DNA of 64,000 bases, from assembly GCF_014697625.1 (NCBI RefSeq), contig NZ_JACJSG010000003.1, positions 1-64,000 on the forward strand, in the 5' to 3' direction. Below, piece by piece: positions 44,625-53,012 of the stretch. Made by a program: the position numbers and the translations under genes. Source of the DNA: Anabaena azotica FACHB-119. Lineage in GTDB: Bacteria; Cyanobacteriota; Cyanobacteriia; Cyanobacteriales; Nostocaceae. The number at the start of each line of letters is the position of its first letter. Position 1 is the stretch's first letter. Below the pieces are notes generated by a model that was not told the DNA's origin, searched no databases, and was given only the letters and a program-made list of their open reading frames with translations.

Positions 44625-45083
44625 ATGAACAAGATCGTAAAAATATTAATAATAGCCGTCTTTTCCTTCGTTATGTTTGCTTCTTCTGCTGTAGCCGATG
44701 AGTGTGGATCGGCAACCCAAAGTCAAATTCCTATAACCACTTTGGTAGGAACTTGGTCTAACGAGTTAGGATCAAAATTGACTATCAACAATGAAGAAAA
44801 CGGACAAATTAGTGGTTATTATGAAACCGCTGTCTCCCAAGGTGGCTGTGCCAAAGGAAAATTCCCATTAGTAGGACGCACGAACCTTCCTTTGGTTGGA
44901 TTCGTAGTTTCTTGGACAAACGAGTTGTCTAAATGTAATTCTGTTACTACTTGGTCAGGTCAACTGCAACAAAATAAACTAGTTACGACTTGGTTGCTTA
45001 CACTAGGAACAGTCCCTAAAAATAATTGGCAATCTACTTATGTGAATAAAGATATCTTTACCAAAGAGAGCTTAACTAAATAG
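44625..45083 (+). CDS. Secreted avidin/streptavidin-like biotin-binding protein
   Basis: 152 aa from the ATG at 44625, chosen because gaggaagt lies just upstream and a signal peptide (residues 1-24, ending AVADECG) begins there; the frame is open 41 codons further. The mature part is an avidin barrel: VGTWSNELGSKLTI, ISGYYETAV, FVVSWTNE, SVTTWSGQ, TTWLLTLG, NNWQSTYVNKDIF. Residues lined up with streptavidin's biotin contacts are N46, S50, Y66, T68, W97, S106, T108, W110, W123, W135 and D143, all kept or conservatively changed. C75 and C104 could form a disulfide. It may tie up biotin outside the cell as an antibiotic-like or anti-grazer defence. Confidence 0.9.
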   Translation: MNKIVKILIIAVFSFVMFASSAVADECGSATQSQIPITTLVGTWSNELGSKLTINNEENGQISGYYETAVSQGGCAKGKFPLVGRTNLPLVGFVVSWTNELSKCNSVTTWSGQLQQNKLVTTWLLTLGTVPKNNWQSTYVNKDIFTKESLTK

Positions 45084-45097
45084 CGAAATTCCTATCT

Positions 45098-45138
45098 AAA
45101 CTTCCTCATGCTTAACCAAGATGAGGAAGTTTTGTTTT
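45098..45138 (+). terminator. Rho-independent terminator after the avidin-like gene
   Basis: Arms aaacttcctcat (45098-45109) and atgaggaagttt (45121-45132) pair perfectly across an 11-base loop, followed by a T-rich run (tgtttttc). Confidence 0.85.
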
Positions 45139-45139
45139 T

Positions 45140-45394
45140 CTAAAATCTATTGATTTGCTTGGACAATAATTGTATACTTGCTTCAACAGTACGATTGATA
45201 GCATTTACTTGGTAGTAACGGGGTACTTTACCACTGCTATCGTCGTAGTATTCCTGGGTAATAATCGCTTGCTGTGGGTTGTCAATTCCCTTCCATTGGC
45301 AGTAGCATTGCCACAATTGTTCCGGCGAGGGAAAAGCATCAAGCGCTATTTCTCGCTCTATTTGACCAGTGGTTACGGTAAAGTCATGCTCCAA
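45140..45394 (-). CDS. Hypothetical 84-aa protein
   Basis: 84 aa, starting with TTG and no internal in-frame ATG near the N-terminus. Sequence [80 protein letters not shown] has a natural amino-acid make-up and looks like a real small soluble protein. The DNA upstream of the start is a dispersed repeat, which may have removed the original start. It is convergent with the avidin-like gene and its end abuts that gene's terminator. Function unknown. Confidence 0.5.
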   Translation of the reverse strand: MEHDFTVTTGQIEREIALDAFPSPEQLWQCYCQWKGIDNPQQAIITQEYYDDSSGKVPRYYQVNAINRTVEASIQLLSKQINRF

Positions 45395-45559
45395 GAACGC
45401 ATCCCCGTTAGAACAGAATCAGTGTATTTAAACGCAGAGGTTAGCGCAGCGAAAAGTTCTGTAGGAGGGTTAGCCCGACCCAGGAAACTTTTCAAGACAG
45501 AGGGGCGCGGAGGTTTTTCCAGTTTTTTAGCGATGTACTCATTACCAGCGAACTTGATA

Positions 45560-46072
45560 TTAATCAATTTCTGTAACTAACCATTGCCACTCAGTGACGA
45601 CAGATTTGGGGATATTGAGAACCAATGGCTTTTCCCCCTTGACTGGCACATGAAGTTTGAGTGCATCGGTAGTGGGCAATTGGGGTAAAACATCAATTAA
45701 GTTATATTCACCAACATTAGGGGCTGGTGCAGTTAAAGCATAAACATCGGATGCCGTCAACAATTTTCCACTTGCTGCCTCAATTTCTAATGGTTGGGGG
45801 TGGGCAATTTCCACTACACCCGGAAATGCGACCAAGCGTAACCTTAAATCTCGAACTGGATTATTGTAATTTTGTTTGAACAGTAGCACCTGCCAAGCAT
45901 ATCCAAATTCGTCTAGGATAGAAACTTGCGAGTGGTAGCGCAAAACGCCGGGAGAATCATGATGTTGGCGCAGCAGCGCTTGGGCTGGCTCTACAGTCCA
46001 ACCGCTCAAACTCAACGCTAGAAGAATTACTAGGACACAACGCCAGATAAAGGAGGGAAATTTTCGCTTCAT
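45560..46072 (-). CDS. DUF3122-family exported protein
   Basis: 170 aa. A signal peptide (KRKFPSFIWRCVLVILLALSLSGWTVEPAQA) is followed by LLRQHHDSPGVLRYHSQVSILDEFGYAWQVLLFKQ, the hallmark of the cyanobacterial DUF3122 family, and a beta-rich body that keeps usual family length. Function is unknown; probably periplasmic or thylakoid lumen. Single gene. Confidence 0.82.
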   Translation of the reverse strand: MKRKFPSFIWRCVLVILLALSLSGWTVEPAQALLRQHHDSPGVLRYHSQVSILDEFGYAWQVLLFKQNYNNPVRDLRLRLVAFPGVVEIAHPQPLEIEAASGKLLTASDVYALTAPAPNVGEYNLIDVLPQLPTTDALKLHVPVKGEKPLVLNIPKSVVTEWQWLVTEID

Positions 46073-46393
46073 ATATTAGTATACAGAACCAATTAAAAGG
46101 ATTAAGTAGGTAGACATAATTAAATATAAAATGAGTTGTTGTTCGTAGTCAGCGATTTATCGCTTTATTGCTGGGTTTGAAAGGACTAAAGTCCTGACTA
46201 CAAACTTACAGCAGTTTCGCTATTCGTGAAATACTGTAGAGACGTTACATGTAACGTCTCTACATGGTTTTGGGTTTTACGCTTGTACCTCATTTACCCA
46301 AAATATGCTGTATATTTAACTAAGTGTCTCTACTTATTTATTTGGAGTATGTTATTTTCTGTAATAAAAATGTGTGGAGATTTTAGGCATTTT
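46073..46393. other. Gene-free interval with family F element
   Basis: Holds an attgctgggtttgaaaggactaaagtcctgactac repeat segment (46160-46200) with the hairpin ggactaaagtcc, followed by family F copy 2 (46207-46312). The element opens the reading frame upstream of the next gene but is not part of it. Confidence 0.65.
46207..46312. mobile_element. 106-bp MITE-like element, family F, copy 2
   Basis: Begins tacagcagtttcgc, ends atgctgta; internal palindrome gtagagacgttacatgtaac. Same orientation as 31451-31556, inverted relative to 61180-61285. Confidence 0.85.
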
Positions 46394-46780
46394 ATGAAAA
46401 TCTGCGATATTCACCATATAGCAATTATTTGTTCAGACTACGATCGCTCAAAAAAATTTTATGTGGATGTGCTAGGTTTGGCAATTATTCAGGAGACGTT
46501 TCGAGCCACAAGAAATTCTTATAAATTAGATTTACGTATTAATGATCATACTCAAATTGAATTATTTTCTTTTCCCAATACTCCCCCAAGAGTAGGTGAT
46601 CCAGAAGCTTGTGGTTTAAGACATTTAGCTTTTCGGGTTGAGAATATAGAAGAGACTATTGCTTATTTAAAAATGTATCATATAGAAACAGAAAATATTA
46701 GGATTGACGAGATTACAGGCAAAAAATTTACTTTCTTTAAAGACCCTGATAACTTGCCTTTGGAAATTTATGAGGCTTAA
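46394..46780 (+). CDS. VOC-family (glyoxalase I-fold) protein
   Basis: 128 aa from the ATG at 46394, which starts the family sequence MKICDIHHIAIICSDYDRSKKFYVDVLGL; the open frame further upstream is a MITE. Two beta-alpha-beta-beta-beta units are visible, with likely metal ligands in HHIAI, TQIELFSF, RHLAFRV and PLEIYE, in the usual H/E/H/E order. The closest type is the small GloA2-like group. It may isomerise or open a small dicarbonyl or related compound, but the substrate is unknown. Confidence 0.8.
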   Translation: MKICDIHHIAIICSDYDRSKKFYVDVLGLAIIQETFRATRNSYKLDLRINDHTQIELFSFPNTPPRVGDPEACGLRHLAFRVENIEETIAYLKMYHIETENIRIDEITGKKFTFFKDPDNLPLEIYEA

Positions 46781-46921
46781 AAATAGCTCATTGACTGTTG
46801 AATTAAGAGCGATCGCCTAACCACAAGAGCAACGCTGATCGCTAATACCATTTCACAAAAAATATGATACAGATGCAAAGCCCCAAACTTATACTATGTC
46901 TCACTTTCTTAATTTTGAATT

Positions 46922-48073
46922 TTAAATTTTGAATTTTGAATTGGTATAACCTCTCCCAGCAGAGAAATCCTGTAAATAACAATGACAATTTGGCTTCTCA
47001 ATTAATGATTCCACCAAAGCATTGAGAGCAGTAGCAGCCAACAATCCGCCTCCCATAGTTCCCTCAATAGTGATAAAAGGTATTGTTTGTTGCATGAGTT
47101 GCCTTTTGGCTGCGGGAGCATGACTGAAGCCAATAGGCATTCCAATAACTAATGATGGTTGAATTTTTTGCTGGTTAATCAGAGTGCAGACTTCTAAAAG
47201 TACTGAAGGTGCATAACCAATCACCACTATGCAATCTTGACTAACTTTTGCTAACCTTTCGCGCCAATGTTGATGCTGCCAAAATTCTACTTCCGCCTCC
47301 ATCGCTGTGGTAATATGGGTATTATCAATTAAGGTGGTAAGTTTACAGCCCAAATGCACTAACCTTGTTTGATCCACAGCCGTCGCAATTGTGGGAATAT
47401 CCACAACAATCTCGCAGGCTGAGGACAAGGCTTGACGGCTAGCAGCGATGGCTCCTTTACTCACCCTCATAAAAGATACCAAGCTAACATCACCACAAGC
47501 CAACACTAATTGAGAAATTAGGTGTTGTTCAATTTCCGATCGCTGTGATAAATCTGGTAGGATATGTTGCAAAGACTCGGCAAACACTTCTGGGTGGGTA
47601 TGTACTTCTGCATCTAAACCATGCCAAAGTTCCGCCAAGCCCCCTAACCCAGCTTGAGTTTCCACTTCTAGTAATTTGAGTTGCGCTAATACTTCCGCCT
47701 GCATGATTTGACAATGGCGATCGCGTCCTAATAATCCCTCTAAAGCGGAAGCTGTTTGTCGCAGTTGGGCTATTTGCTGCATCACTGCGCGATATTGTTG
47801 TTGTAACTGGGCGATGAAATTGGCATTGGTATCTGCTTCTGGTTCCATCTCCAAGATGTTGCGGATGTGGTTGAGTTGGAAACCTTGCTGCTTGAGAGCG
47901 ACAATGCGCTGTAACCTAATGATATCCTTTTGGCTGTAGAGACGGTAATTGCTAGGCGATCGCACAGGCTGCGGTAACAACCCTAACTCATGGTAATGTC
48001 GCACCATTCGGGGAGTGATACCGCCTCCCACCGCTTGGGTAAGTTCTTTAATCGTTAAACTGTCATTGGTCAT
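46922..48073 (-). CDS. coaR: CoaR-type cobalt-responsive regulator (MerR HTH + precorrin isomerase-like domain)
   Basis: 383 aa. Residues 5-75 are a MerR helix-turn-helix (LTIKELTQAVGGGITPRMVRHYHELGLLPQPVRSPSNYRLYSQKDIIRLQRI), then a coiled coil, then a CbiC/CobH-like precorrin-8X methylmutase domain (about 170-360). The C-terminus has the C363-H364-C365 motif known in Synechocystis CoaR, which senses cobalt and activates the export ATPase gene coaT. Here 18 residues follow it, ending GRGYTNSKFKI, encoded by an aattcaaaatt repeat. No coaT is seen next door; 155 bp of divergent upstream DNA leads to a small unknown gene. Confidence 0.85.
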   Translation of the reverse strand: MTNDSLTIKELTQAVGGGITPRMVRHYHELGLLPQPVRSPSNYRLYSQKDIIRLQRIVALKQQGFQLNHIRNILEMEPEADTNANFIAQLQQQYRAVMQQIAQLRQTASALEGLLGRDRHCQIMQAEVLAQLKLLEVETQAGLGGLAELWHGLDAEVHTHPEVFAESLQHILPDLSQRSEIEQHLISQLVLACGDVSLVSFMRVSKGAIAASRQALSSACEIVVDIPTIATAVDQTRLVHLGCKLTTLIDNTHITTAMEAEVEFWQHQHWRERLAKVSQDCIVVIGYAPSVLLEVCTLINQQKIQPSLVIGMPIGFSHAPAAKRQLMQQTIPFITIEGTMGGGLLAATALNALVESLIEKPNCHCYLQDFSAGRGYTNSKFKI

Positions 48074-48227
48074 TAGTCATTGGTCATTTGTTAGGGTATC
48101 ACCTATGTTTATACTTTTTAGTATAGTTCGGTTAATTCTCTCTTAACTTATACCAATTTTTGATTCAGCAACTGTTTAAAGATAATATAGGGGCTTACGG
48201 TTGTATGCCCCTACTCTCTTTTATTCC

Positions 48228-48470
48228 CTAAATTTCTCCGGTCAAATTAACTAGCTCGTGATTACACTTCATCAACTCGTAGAGGTCGTAAGCATATAAA
48301 TCTTCTTGATGAGGCTCATTACTCTGACTGGCTGCCACAATGGGATCGTTATAAGCTTTAGTTCTCCCAATTAATAAAAGTTTTTTACCTGCAAGCTCTC
48401 CAATTAACTTAAATTTATGCTCAGGTAAAAAGTTAACATGGGTAAAAAAATTACGATTCTTAATTGCCAT
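48228..48470 (-). CDS. Hypothetical 80-aa protein
   Basis: 80 aa from the ATG at 48470, chosen because aggaggaaaa directly precedes it (the frame is open 11 codons more). Sequence MAIKNRNFFTHVNFLPEHKFKLIGELAGKKLLLIGRTKAYNDPI and an acidic C-terminal half, no recognised family. The excellent ribosome site makes expression likely. Single gene on the minus strand. Confidence 0.6.
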   Translation of the reverse strand: MAIKNRNFFTHVNFLPEHKFKLIGELAGKKLLLIGRTKAYNDPIVAASQSNEPHQEDLYAYDLYELMKCNHELVNLTGEI

Positions 48471-49225
48471 TTTTCCTCCTAATTTCTTGGCAAAGAATAT
48501 CAACTTCAGCTAATTACTTATAAAATGGTTGCTTTGGTCGGTAATAAATAATAGCGAATTGGTAATTGTTTTCTGCCATTACCGATTACCAATTACCAAT
48601 TACCAAAACTGCAAAAACATAGTCGAATGTACCTCAAGGCAACAAATCCAGCCGCAATTTCTAGAAACATGGACTATGAAATCCTGTCTTCCAGAACAAG
48701 GGCAGGTAGAACGAAGCGTATACCAGCCAAGGATACTGACGACAGGCATAATTTGGATAAATGCCGCTCGTTCAATCTCCTCTCAATGCCTACGAAGTTA
48801 GCTGACGGGCTAGGACTGAGAGATGTCCTTCTCTAAAGGCTCTAGTCTAAGATTTGAAGTTTACTGTTCACACCTTAGCTTGAGCTTTTTTGGCAGATAC
48901 GCCCCAAACTTGGTTCCTCCGCTCCTAGTTAACCCTGTGGATAAATTATTGAGGGTAAACATGGATTAGGCAGACTAATTTTTGTTCTCTGAAATACTAA
49001 CTTTTTTCGCTACAAAATGACAACTTGGTAAACAAAAAGATACGATCGCATCCAAGGTACTCATTCAATCCTGCAACTATGGCAATGAAGATTTCTCACT
49101 GAATGCGATCGCCTTGGCAAAATTACGTTTATTTATAAACTTTTGCTACAAGACTTGAGTTAAGCTTGAGGGTGCAATATCTACAAAAATTATCCGTTGT
49201 TTTCAGGTTTCATTCTATACTCTAT
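48471..49225. other. Gene-free interval of about 750 bp
   Basis: An attaccaattaccaattacc tandem stretch at 48583-48604, then about 230 bp (48620-48840) with overlapping open frames in two phases but no ribosome site or family match (gacgacaggcataatttgg, gctgacgggctaggactgag). The rest is AT-rich with HIP1-like sites and should contain the promoter of the R-M genes. Possible small RNA region, not proven. Confidence 0.4.
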
Positions 49226-49474
49226 ATGATAGACTCTACTGGTAATAATAGTCATGAATTACTCTCTGTAGCTCAAACTGCTAAATTACTTGGTGTTTCC
49301 CGTCAACGAGTACATGACTTAATTAAAAATGGTCAAATCGTAGCTAGCAAACTTGGGCGTTACTACTATATAGAAAATGCTGAAGTAGATAGATATAAGA
49401 ATCAACCCACTGGAAAACCATATCAGCCGCGTAGTACATCTACTATGACAAACTCTATTGACAATCGACAATAG
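49226..49474 (+). CDS. Helix-turn-helix protein (excisionase/MerR-like) of the R-M module
   Basis: 82 aa from the ATG at 49226 (frame open 20 codons further). HELLSVAQTAKLLGVSRQRVHDLIKNGQIVASKLGRYYYIENAEVDRYKNQ is a classic excisionase-type winged HTH. It ends 36 bp before the DNA methyltransferase gene on the same strand and may control the restriction-modification genes in place of the usual XRE-like C protein. A remnant excisionase role is the alternative. Confidence 0.75.
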   Translation: MIDSTGNNSHELLSVAQTAKLLGVSRQRVHDLIKNGQIVASKLGRYYYIENAEVDRYKNQPTGKPYQPRSTSTMTNSIDNRQ

Positions 49475-49510
49475 AGTTTGTAGACTCTAGCTATTACAAA
49501 AGTAATCAAG

Positions 49511-50500
49511 ATGACATCAATGCTGCCTTTTCAACTCATTACTACTGATGTTGCGACTCAACGAGGATTGCAACAGATTTATCAAAGCGAGTATGGAATC
49601 CTTTATCAAGGAGATTGCCTACAACTTTTGTCATCACTGCCGAGTGAATCTGTAGATGTTGTCTTTGCTGATCCACCATTTAATCTGGGTAAAGAATATG
49701 GAGCAGGTGTAAGCGATCGCCTAGATACTGATAAATACTTAATATGGTCGCAACAGTGGTTAAGTGAAAGCATTCGTATACTTAAGAACGGTGGCAGCTT
49801 GTTTGTATTCAACTTACCTAAATGGTGCATCGAGTATGGTGCATATCTCAATCGCCAAGGAATGTTTTTTCGACATTGGATTGCTTGCAGAATGCCAAAA
49901 GCTTTTCCGAGAGGGAAGAAGATGTCTCCGGCTCACTATGGACTACTTTATTACACCAAAGGGGAACCAGCAGTCTTCAACAAAGTTTACACACCAATTC
50001 AAGTTTGCCGACATTGCGGTGGAGAAATTCGTGATTATGGAGGACACCGCAAAAAACTTAACGAAAAAGGTATCAACTTAATGGATGTTTGGGATGCGCC
50101 GGAAGATATTTGGGAAGATATTTCTAAAGTTGACTCTACTGAAGTGATGTGGACATTAGCAGAGGAGATGTGGGCAGATATTCCACCAGTTCGGCATCGT
50201 CAGCACAAAAAAAGAGCGCCTAACGAACTTGCCCCCATTATGTTAGAAAGAATCATTGCAATGGCATCTAATCCAGGGCAAATTGTAGTTGATCCATTTG
50301 GTGGATCTGGCACTACATTTTATGCGGCGGAAAAATTAAAACGTTATTGGATTGGTTCAGAAATTGGAGAGACAACTCCAGCCGTAGAAAGATTAACTGA
50401 TTTGGCTAACGGAATTATTGAACAATGGGAATCAGCAAGGGGAAACAAGAAATCAAAGCAAAGAACAACAACTGCTTCACAGCTATCAATTCCTTATTGA
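49511..50500 (+). CDS. DNA methyltransferase, beta-class, type II-like
   Basis: 329 aa. Catalytic motif IV is VFADPPFNLGKEYG (D54-P-P-F57) near the N-terminus and the AdoMet-binding motif I is VDPFGGSGTT (about 262-270) near the C-terminus, the order of beta-class amino-methyltransferases; DPPF favours N6-adenine. The target-recognition region lies between (about 100-230) and has CRHCGGEIRDYGGH. It protects self DNA from the endonuclease encoded convergently 16 bp downstream. The recognition sequence cannot be read directly. Confidence 0.9.
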   Translation: MTSMLPFQLITTDVATQRGLQQIYQSEYGILYQGDCLQLLSSLPSESVDVVFADPPFNLGKEYGAGVSDRLDTDKYLIWSQQWLSESIRILKNGGSLFVFNLPKWCIEYGAYLNRQGMFFRHWIACRMPKAFPRGKKMSPAHYGLLYYTKGEPAVFNKVYTPIQVCRHCGGEIRDYGGHRKKLNEKGINLMDVWDAPEDIWEDISKVDSTEVMWTLAEEMWADIPPVRHRQHKKRAPNELAPIMLERIIAMASNPGQIVVDPFGGSGTTFYAAEKLKRYWIGSEIGETTPAVERLTDLANGIIEQWESARGNKKSKQRTTTASQLSIPY

Positions 50501-50516
50501 ACATAGGTAATAGACT

Positions 50517-51110
50517 TCAAATCAACGCCCGACCATCAGTTCCTTTGGTAAGCGTTGGTACATTGCTATCTAAATAATCGTGTTCAATTACAAAGATTGC
50601 CAAAAAACCCTCTGGCAACTGAACAGCCCGCCAAACATCAAAATATGGCTCCAACTCTTCATAGTTGCCGATTCTATCAGTTAAATAAGGGTAAAGCTTC
50701 CGACTGGGAAGTACCAAAGCAGCGCCTAGAAAAATACCACGTAGTAATCCAAGAACTAATTTGTTAACTGCTCGATGACTAGAGGAAATATTACCAGTCT
50801 CCCACTCAAGAGCAAAAAGATGATTATCAATAACCTTTGTTGCATCAACCTTGCCTGGAGATTTAGTTGCATAATTAATTGCAGTTTCTAGCCTCCAGCC
50901 AAAGCTATCTTTTAATGCAATCATGCAGGCTTCTTTAATAGGTTTAACACCATTACCATGCTTTTTTGGATTAATGGTAAAGCTGGCTGTTCCTGAAGGA
51001 TGGACAATCACAGAGATAGCATCACGAATTTCAGCACGAATAATAGACCAATCACTAGATTCCGCAAAACTCCCAATACTGATTAAAGAAACCTCTTGAA
51101 CAATTTTCAT
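50517..51110 (-). CDS. Putative type II restriction endonuclease
   Basis: 197 aa, convergent with the methyltransferase and almost touching it. The segment KVDATKVIDNHLFALEWETGNISSSHRAVNK has acidic residues D95, E102 and E104 (D...ExE), a PD-(D/E)xK variant as in BamHI/BglII-like enzymes. The size is right for a homodimeric type II enzyme. No close family match by eye, so the call rests on motif and gene position. Restriction by this protein is predicted, not shown. Confidence 0.72.
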   Translation of the reverse strand: MKIVQEVSLISIGSFAESSDWSIIRAEIRDAISVIVHPSGTASFTINPKKHGNGVKPIKEACMIALKDSFGWRLETAINYATKSPGKVDATKVIDNHLFALEWETGNISSSHRAVNKLVLGLLRGIFLGAALVLPSRKLYPYLTDRIGNYEELEPYFDVWRAVQLPEGFLAIFVIEHDYLDSNVPTLTKGTDGRALI

Positions 51111-51478
51111 AAATACATAGAGACAGTGTAATTTGAGCGATATATGAACCTACCGCATCTTTGTAGGTATTGTTCTATCGGTATCAGCCTTGTAACAATT
51201 TTAGATATTATTACCATTTAACCTCCGTATTCACAAAAACACTTCTGAAAAACTTAGAAAAAGCCACCAGTATTTCCCTAATCCAAGATTCTCTCATGCT
51301 TGCAAGATGTGGGTAGCCGGATATAGCGATGATTCTTGCGGGATAAGGATCTGCCTGAGTAGCATACTCGATTCTCAGTCTCTAATTGTTAGCGTGGCAA
51401 AAAATACGACTAGTAAACGTGGGCTTTTTCGTTTAATTTTTGTAAAATCGAAGTCTAAATTACCAAATTGCAAATTGT
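51111..51478. other. Gene-free interval upstream of the DUF192 gene
   Basis: About 370 bp between divergent genes. It must contain two promoters. I see no repeats of note and no defined promoter elements. Confidence 0.4.
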
Positions 51479-52000
51479 ATGATACGTTGGTTAACTTTAA
51501 TTCCCATCCTTTTCAGTATTTTACTCATGGCTTGTTCTTCGCAAACCACAGCCAAAACTCCTACAGATAATGCTAGTTCCCCACCTGCGGTAGTAACTAG
51601 TGCTGGACAAACACTGCCAATTTCTGCCAAAGCCACTGTTCCTAATGGTACAGTTGTTGAGCTAGAAGTAGCAAGAACTCAAGAACAGCAACAAATGGGT
51701 CTGATGTATCGCCCAGCATTACCTGATAACCGAGGAATGCTGTTTCCGTTTTCTTCGCCTCAACCGGTCACATTTTGGATGAAAAATGTACCTGTTGCTT
51801 TGGATATGGTCTTTCTGCAAAACGGTGTAGTGCAGTATATTCAAGCTGCTGCACCTCCTTGTGCTAATGAGCCTTGTCCCACGTATGGCCCTAACGTCCC
51901 CATTGATACAGTGATTGAATTACGCGCAGGAAGGGCAGCCGAGTTAAATTTACGGACTGGAGATAGTATTAAAATTGAGTTCCTGAATACCAGTAATTGA
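51479..52000 (+). CDS. DUF192-family lipoprotein
   Basis: 173 aa. A lipoprotein signal ends LLMACSS with the lipobox cysteine C19, then a low-complexity Thr/Ala linker. The DUF192 domain (about 52-170) carries VELEVARTQEQQQMGLMYRPALPDNRGMLFPF, TFWMKNVPVALDMVFLQNG and VPIDTVIELRAGRAAELNLRTGD. It would sit in the periplasm anchored by lipid. The family has no proven function. Single gene. Confidence 0.88.
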   Translation: MIRWLTLIPILFSILLMACSSQTTAKTPTDNASSPPAVVTSAGQTLPISAKATVPNGTVVELEVARTQEQQQMGLMYRPALPDNRGMLFPFSSPQPVTFWMKNVPVALDMVFLQNGVVQYIQAAAPPCANEPCPTYGPNVPIDTVIELRAGRAAELNLRTGDSIKIEFLNTSN

Positions 52001-52541
52001 TATTGTTCAGGAGTGGGATGTTTGGTAATTAAGCAAAAACTGAATTCACAATTTATGATTTTTTTGTAAAAAAAACCTTAAGCACAGGTAAACAAGAAAT
52101 TATCAGGTTACTATTTAGTATGCTTTAACGGCAGCAAAATCTACAGTGTTATAAGTAAAATTTTAGCCTAGAGAAAATTTAGGCAAAAAATCTTCCTTTT
52201 GGCATAAGTGTAATTAGTTGTTCATAAGGCAGTATTAGCTATGGAATCTTTATTACTGAACGTGTATTTAAGCCAAACACTAAAGTAAAAAAAGATAAAA
52301 CCTATTTGACCAGAACAAGTAAAAGCTGGAGAATAAAGCATCTATACGAGGTAAAAGCCAAGATTAGGTATGCTTTTCTGGTTTTTCCGCAAAAAATAGT
52401 TCTGTTTGCCGGATTAAGCAAGATTACTCGTCTGATTATCCGGTAATGGTATATTCACTGGTGAAGTAATAGTTGCAGGCTACAAGAAAGCAAGAAAACA
52501 CGCTCATGAAAATTCAGGCTCAACCAGGAGGTGAGTTACAG
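52001..52541. other. Gene-free interval upstream of the DUF2949 gene
   Basis: AT-rich, no repeat family recognised apart from an imperfect hairpin (tagcctagagaaaatttaggca, 52164-52185) and an STRR-free leader. The last 15 bp carry aggaggt for the next gene. Confidence 0.45.
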
Positions 52542-52733
52542 ATGTCGCCATCTACATATTCAAGGCTAATTCATTTTCTACAGGAAGATTTATCAATTTC
52601 CGCCGCATCGTTGGCAGTGGCACTACGTCATCGAGAGCAAGACCCAGGGCCTTTACCTATGATTCTTTGGCAATACGGTTTAGTTACCTTGGATCAGTTA
52701 GAAAAGATTTATGATTGGTTGGAGACAGCGTAA
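52542..52733 (+). CDS. DUF2949-family small protein
   Basis: 63 aa. The start at 52542 is preferred because aggaggtgag lies about 10 bp before it; two earlier in-frame ATGs (52473 and 52506) lack a ribosome site. SPSTYSRLIHFLQEDLSISAASLAVALRHREQDPGPLPMILWQYGLVTLDQLEKIYDWLE is the cyanobacterial DUF2949 domain. Function is unknown. A strong terminator follows about 120 bp downstream. Confidence 0.85.
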   Translation: MSPSTYSRLIHFLQEDLSISAASLAVALRHREQDPGPLPMILWQYGLVTLDQLEKIYDWLETA

Positions 52734-53012
52734 GGTGTAAATGTCTCATTGTAGGAGATTGAATGTATGTTACAAACACTCTGTCTTGTGCCGAGACTGA
52801 GGCGTATAAATTTGACTGCCATCTATTCTACTTATCTAAATAGGAACAAACCAAAAAAGCGAGTGAATTATTCAACTCGCTTTTTTAATTGGGGACTGGG
52901 GGAGAAAGGGGAAAGGGGAAGGGGGAAAGGGGAAGGGGGAAAGGGGAAGGGGGAAAGGGGAAAGGGTAAAGGGGAAGAGGGAAAGGGGAAAATAACAACT
53001 GACAACTGACTG
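52734..53012. repeat. Terminator followed by a purine-rich tandem repeat
   Basis: After a perfect terminator at 52853-52888 comes a tract of gggggaaaggggaag units to 52990, then STRR (caactgacaactgactgtcaactg) that runs into the next gene's 3' end. An 80-codon frame across it encodes GKGERGKG repeats and is not a gene. Confidence 0.85.
52853..52888 (+). terminator. Rho-independent terminator
   Basis: aaaaaagcgagt and actcgctttttt pair around gaattattca with a T run; it would work in both directions because of the A run on the other side. Confidence 0.9.

Noticed and set aside
45373..45567. 64-codon minus-strand frame between DUF3122 and the 84-aa gene
   Set aside because: Encoded by a dispersed Nostocales repeat (aaaagttctgtaggagggttag region).
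46226..46393. N-terminal extension of the glyoxalase-fold frame
   Set aside because: It is mostly a family F MITE; the conserved domain starts at 46394.
48627..48836. 69-codon frame upstream of the R-M genes
   Set aside because: No ribosome site or family match, and another phase is open too; left as unassigned DNA.
52767..53009. 80-codon plus-strand frame rich in GKGERGKG
   Set aside because: It covers a terminator, a purine-rich tandem repeat and an STRR; the composition comes from the repeat.
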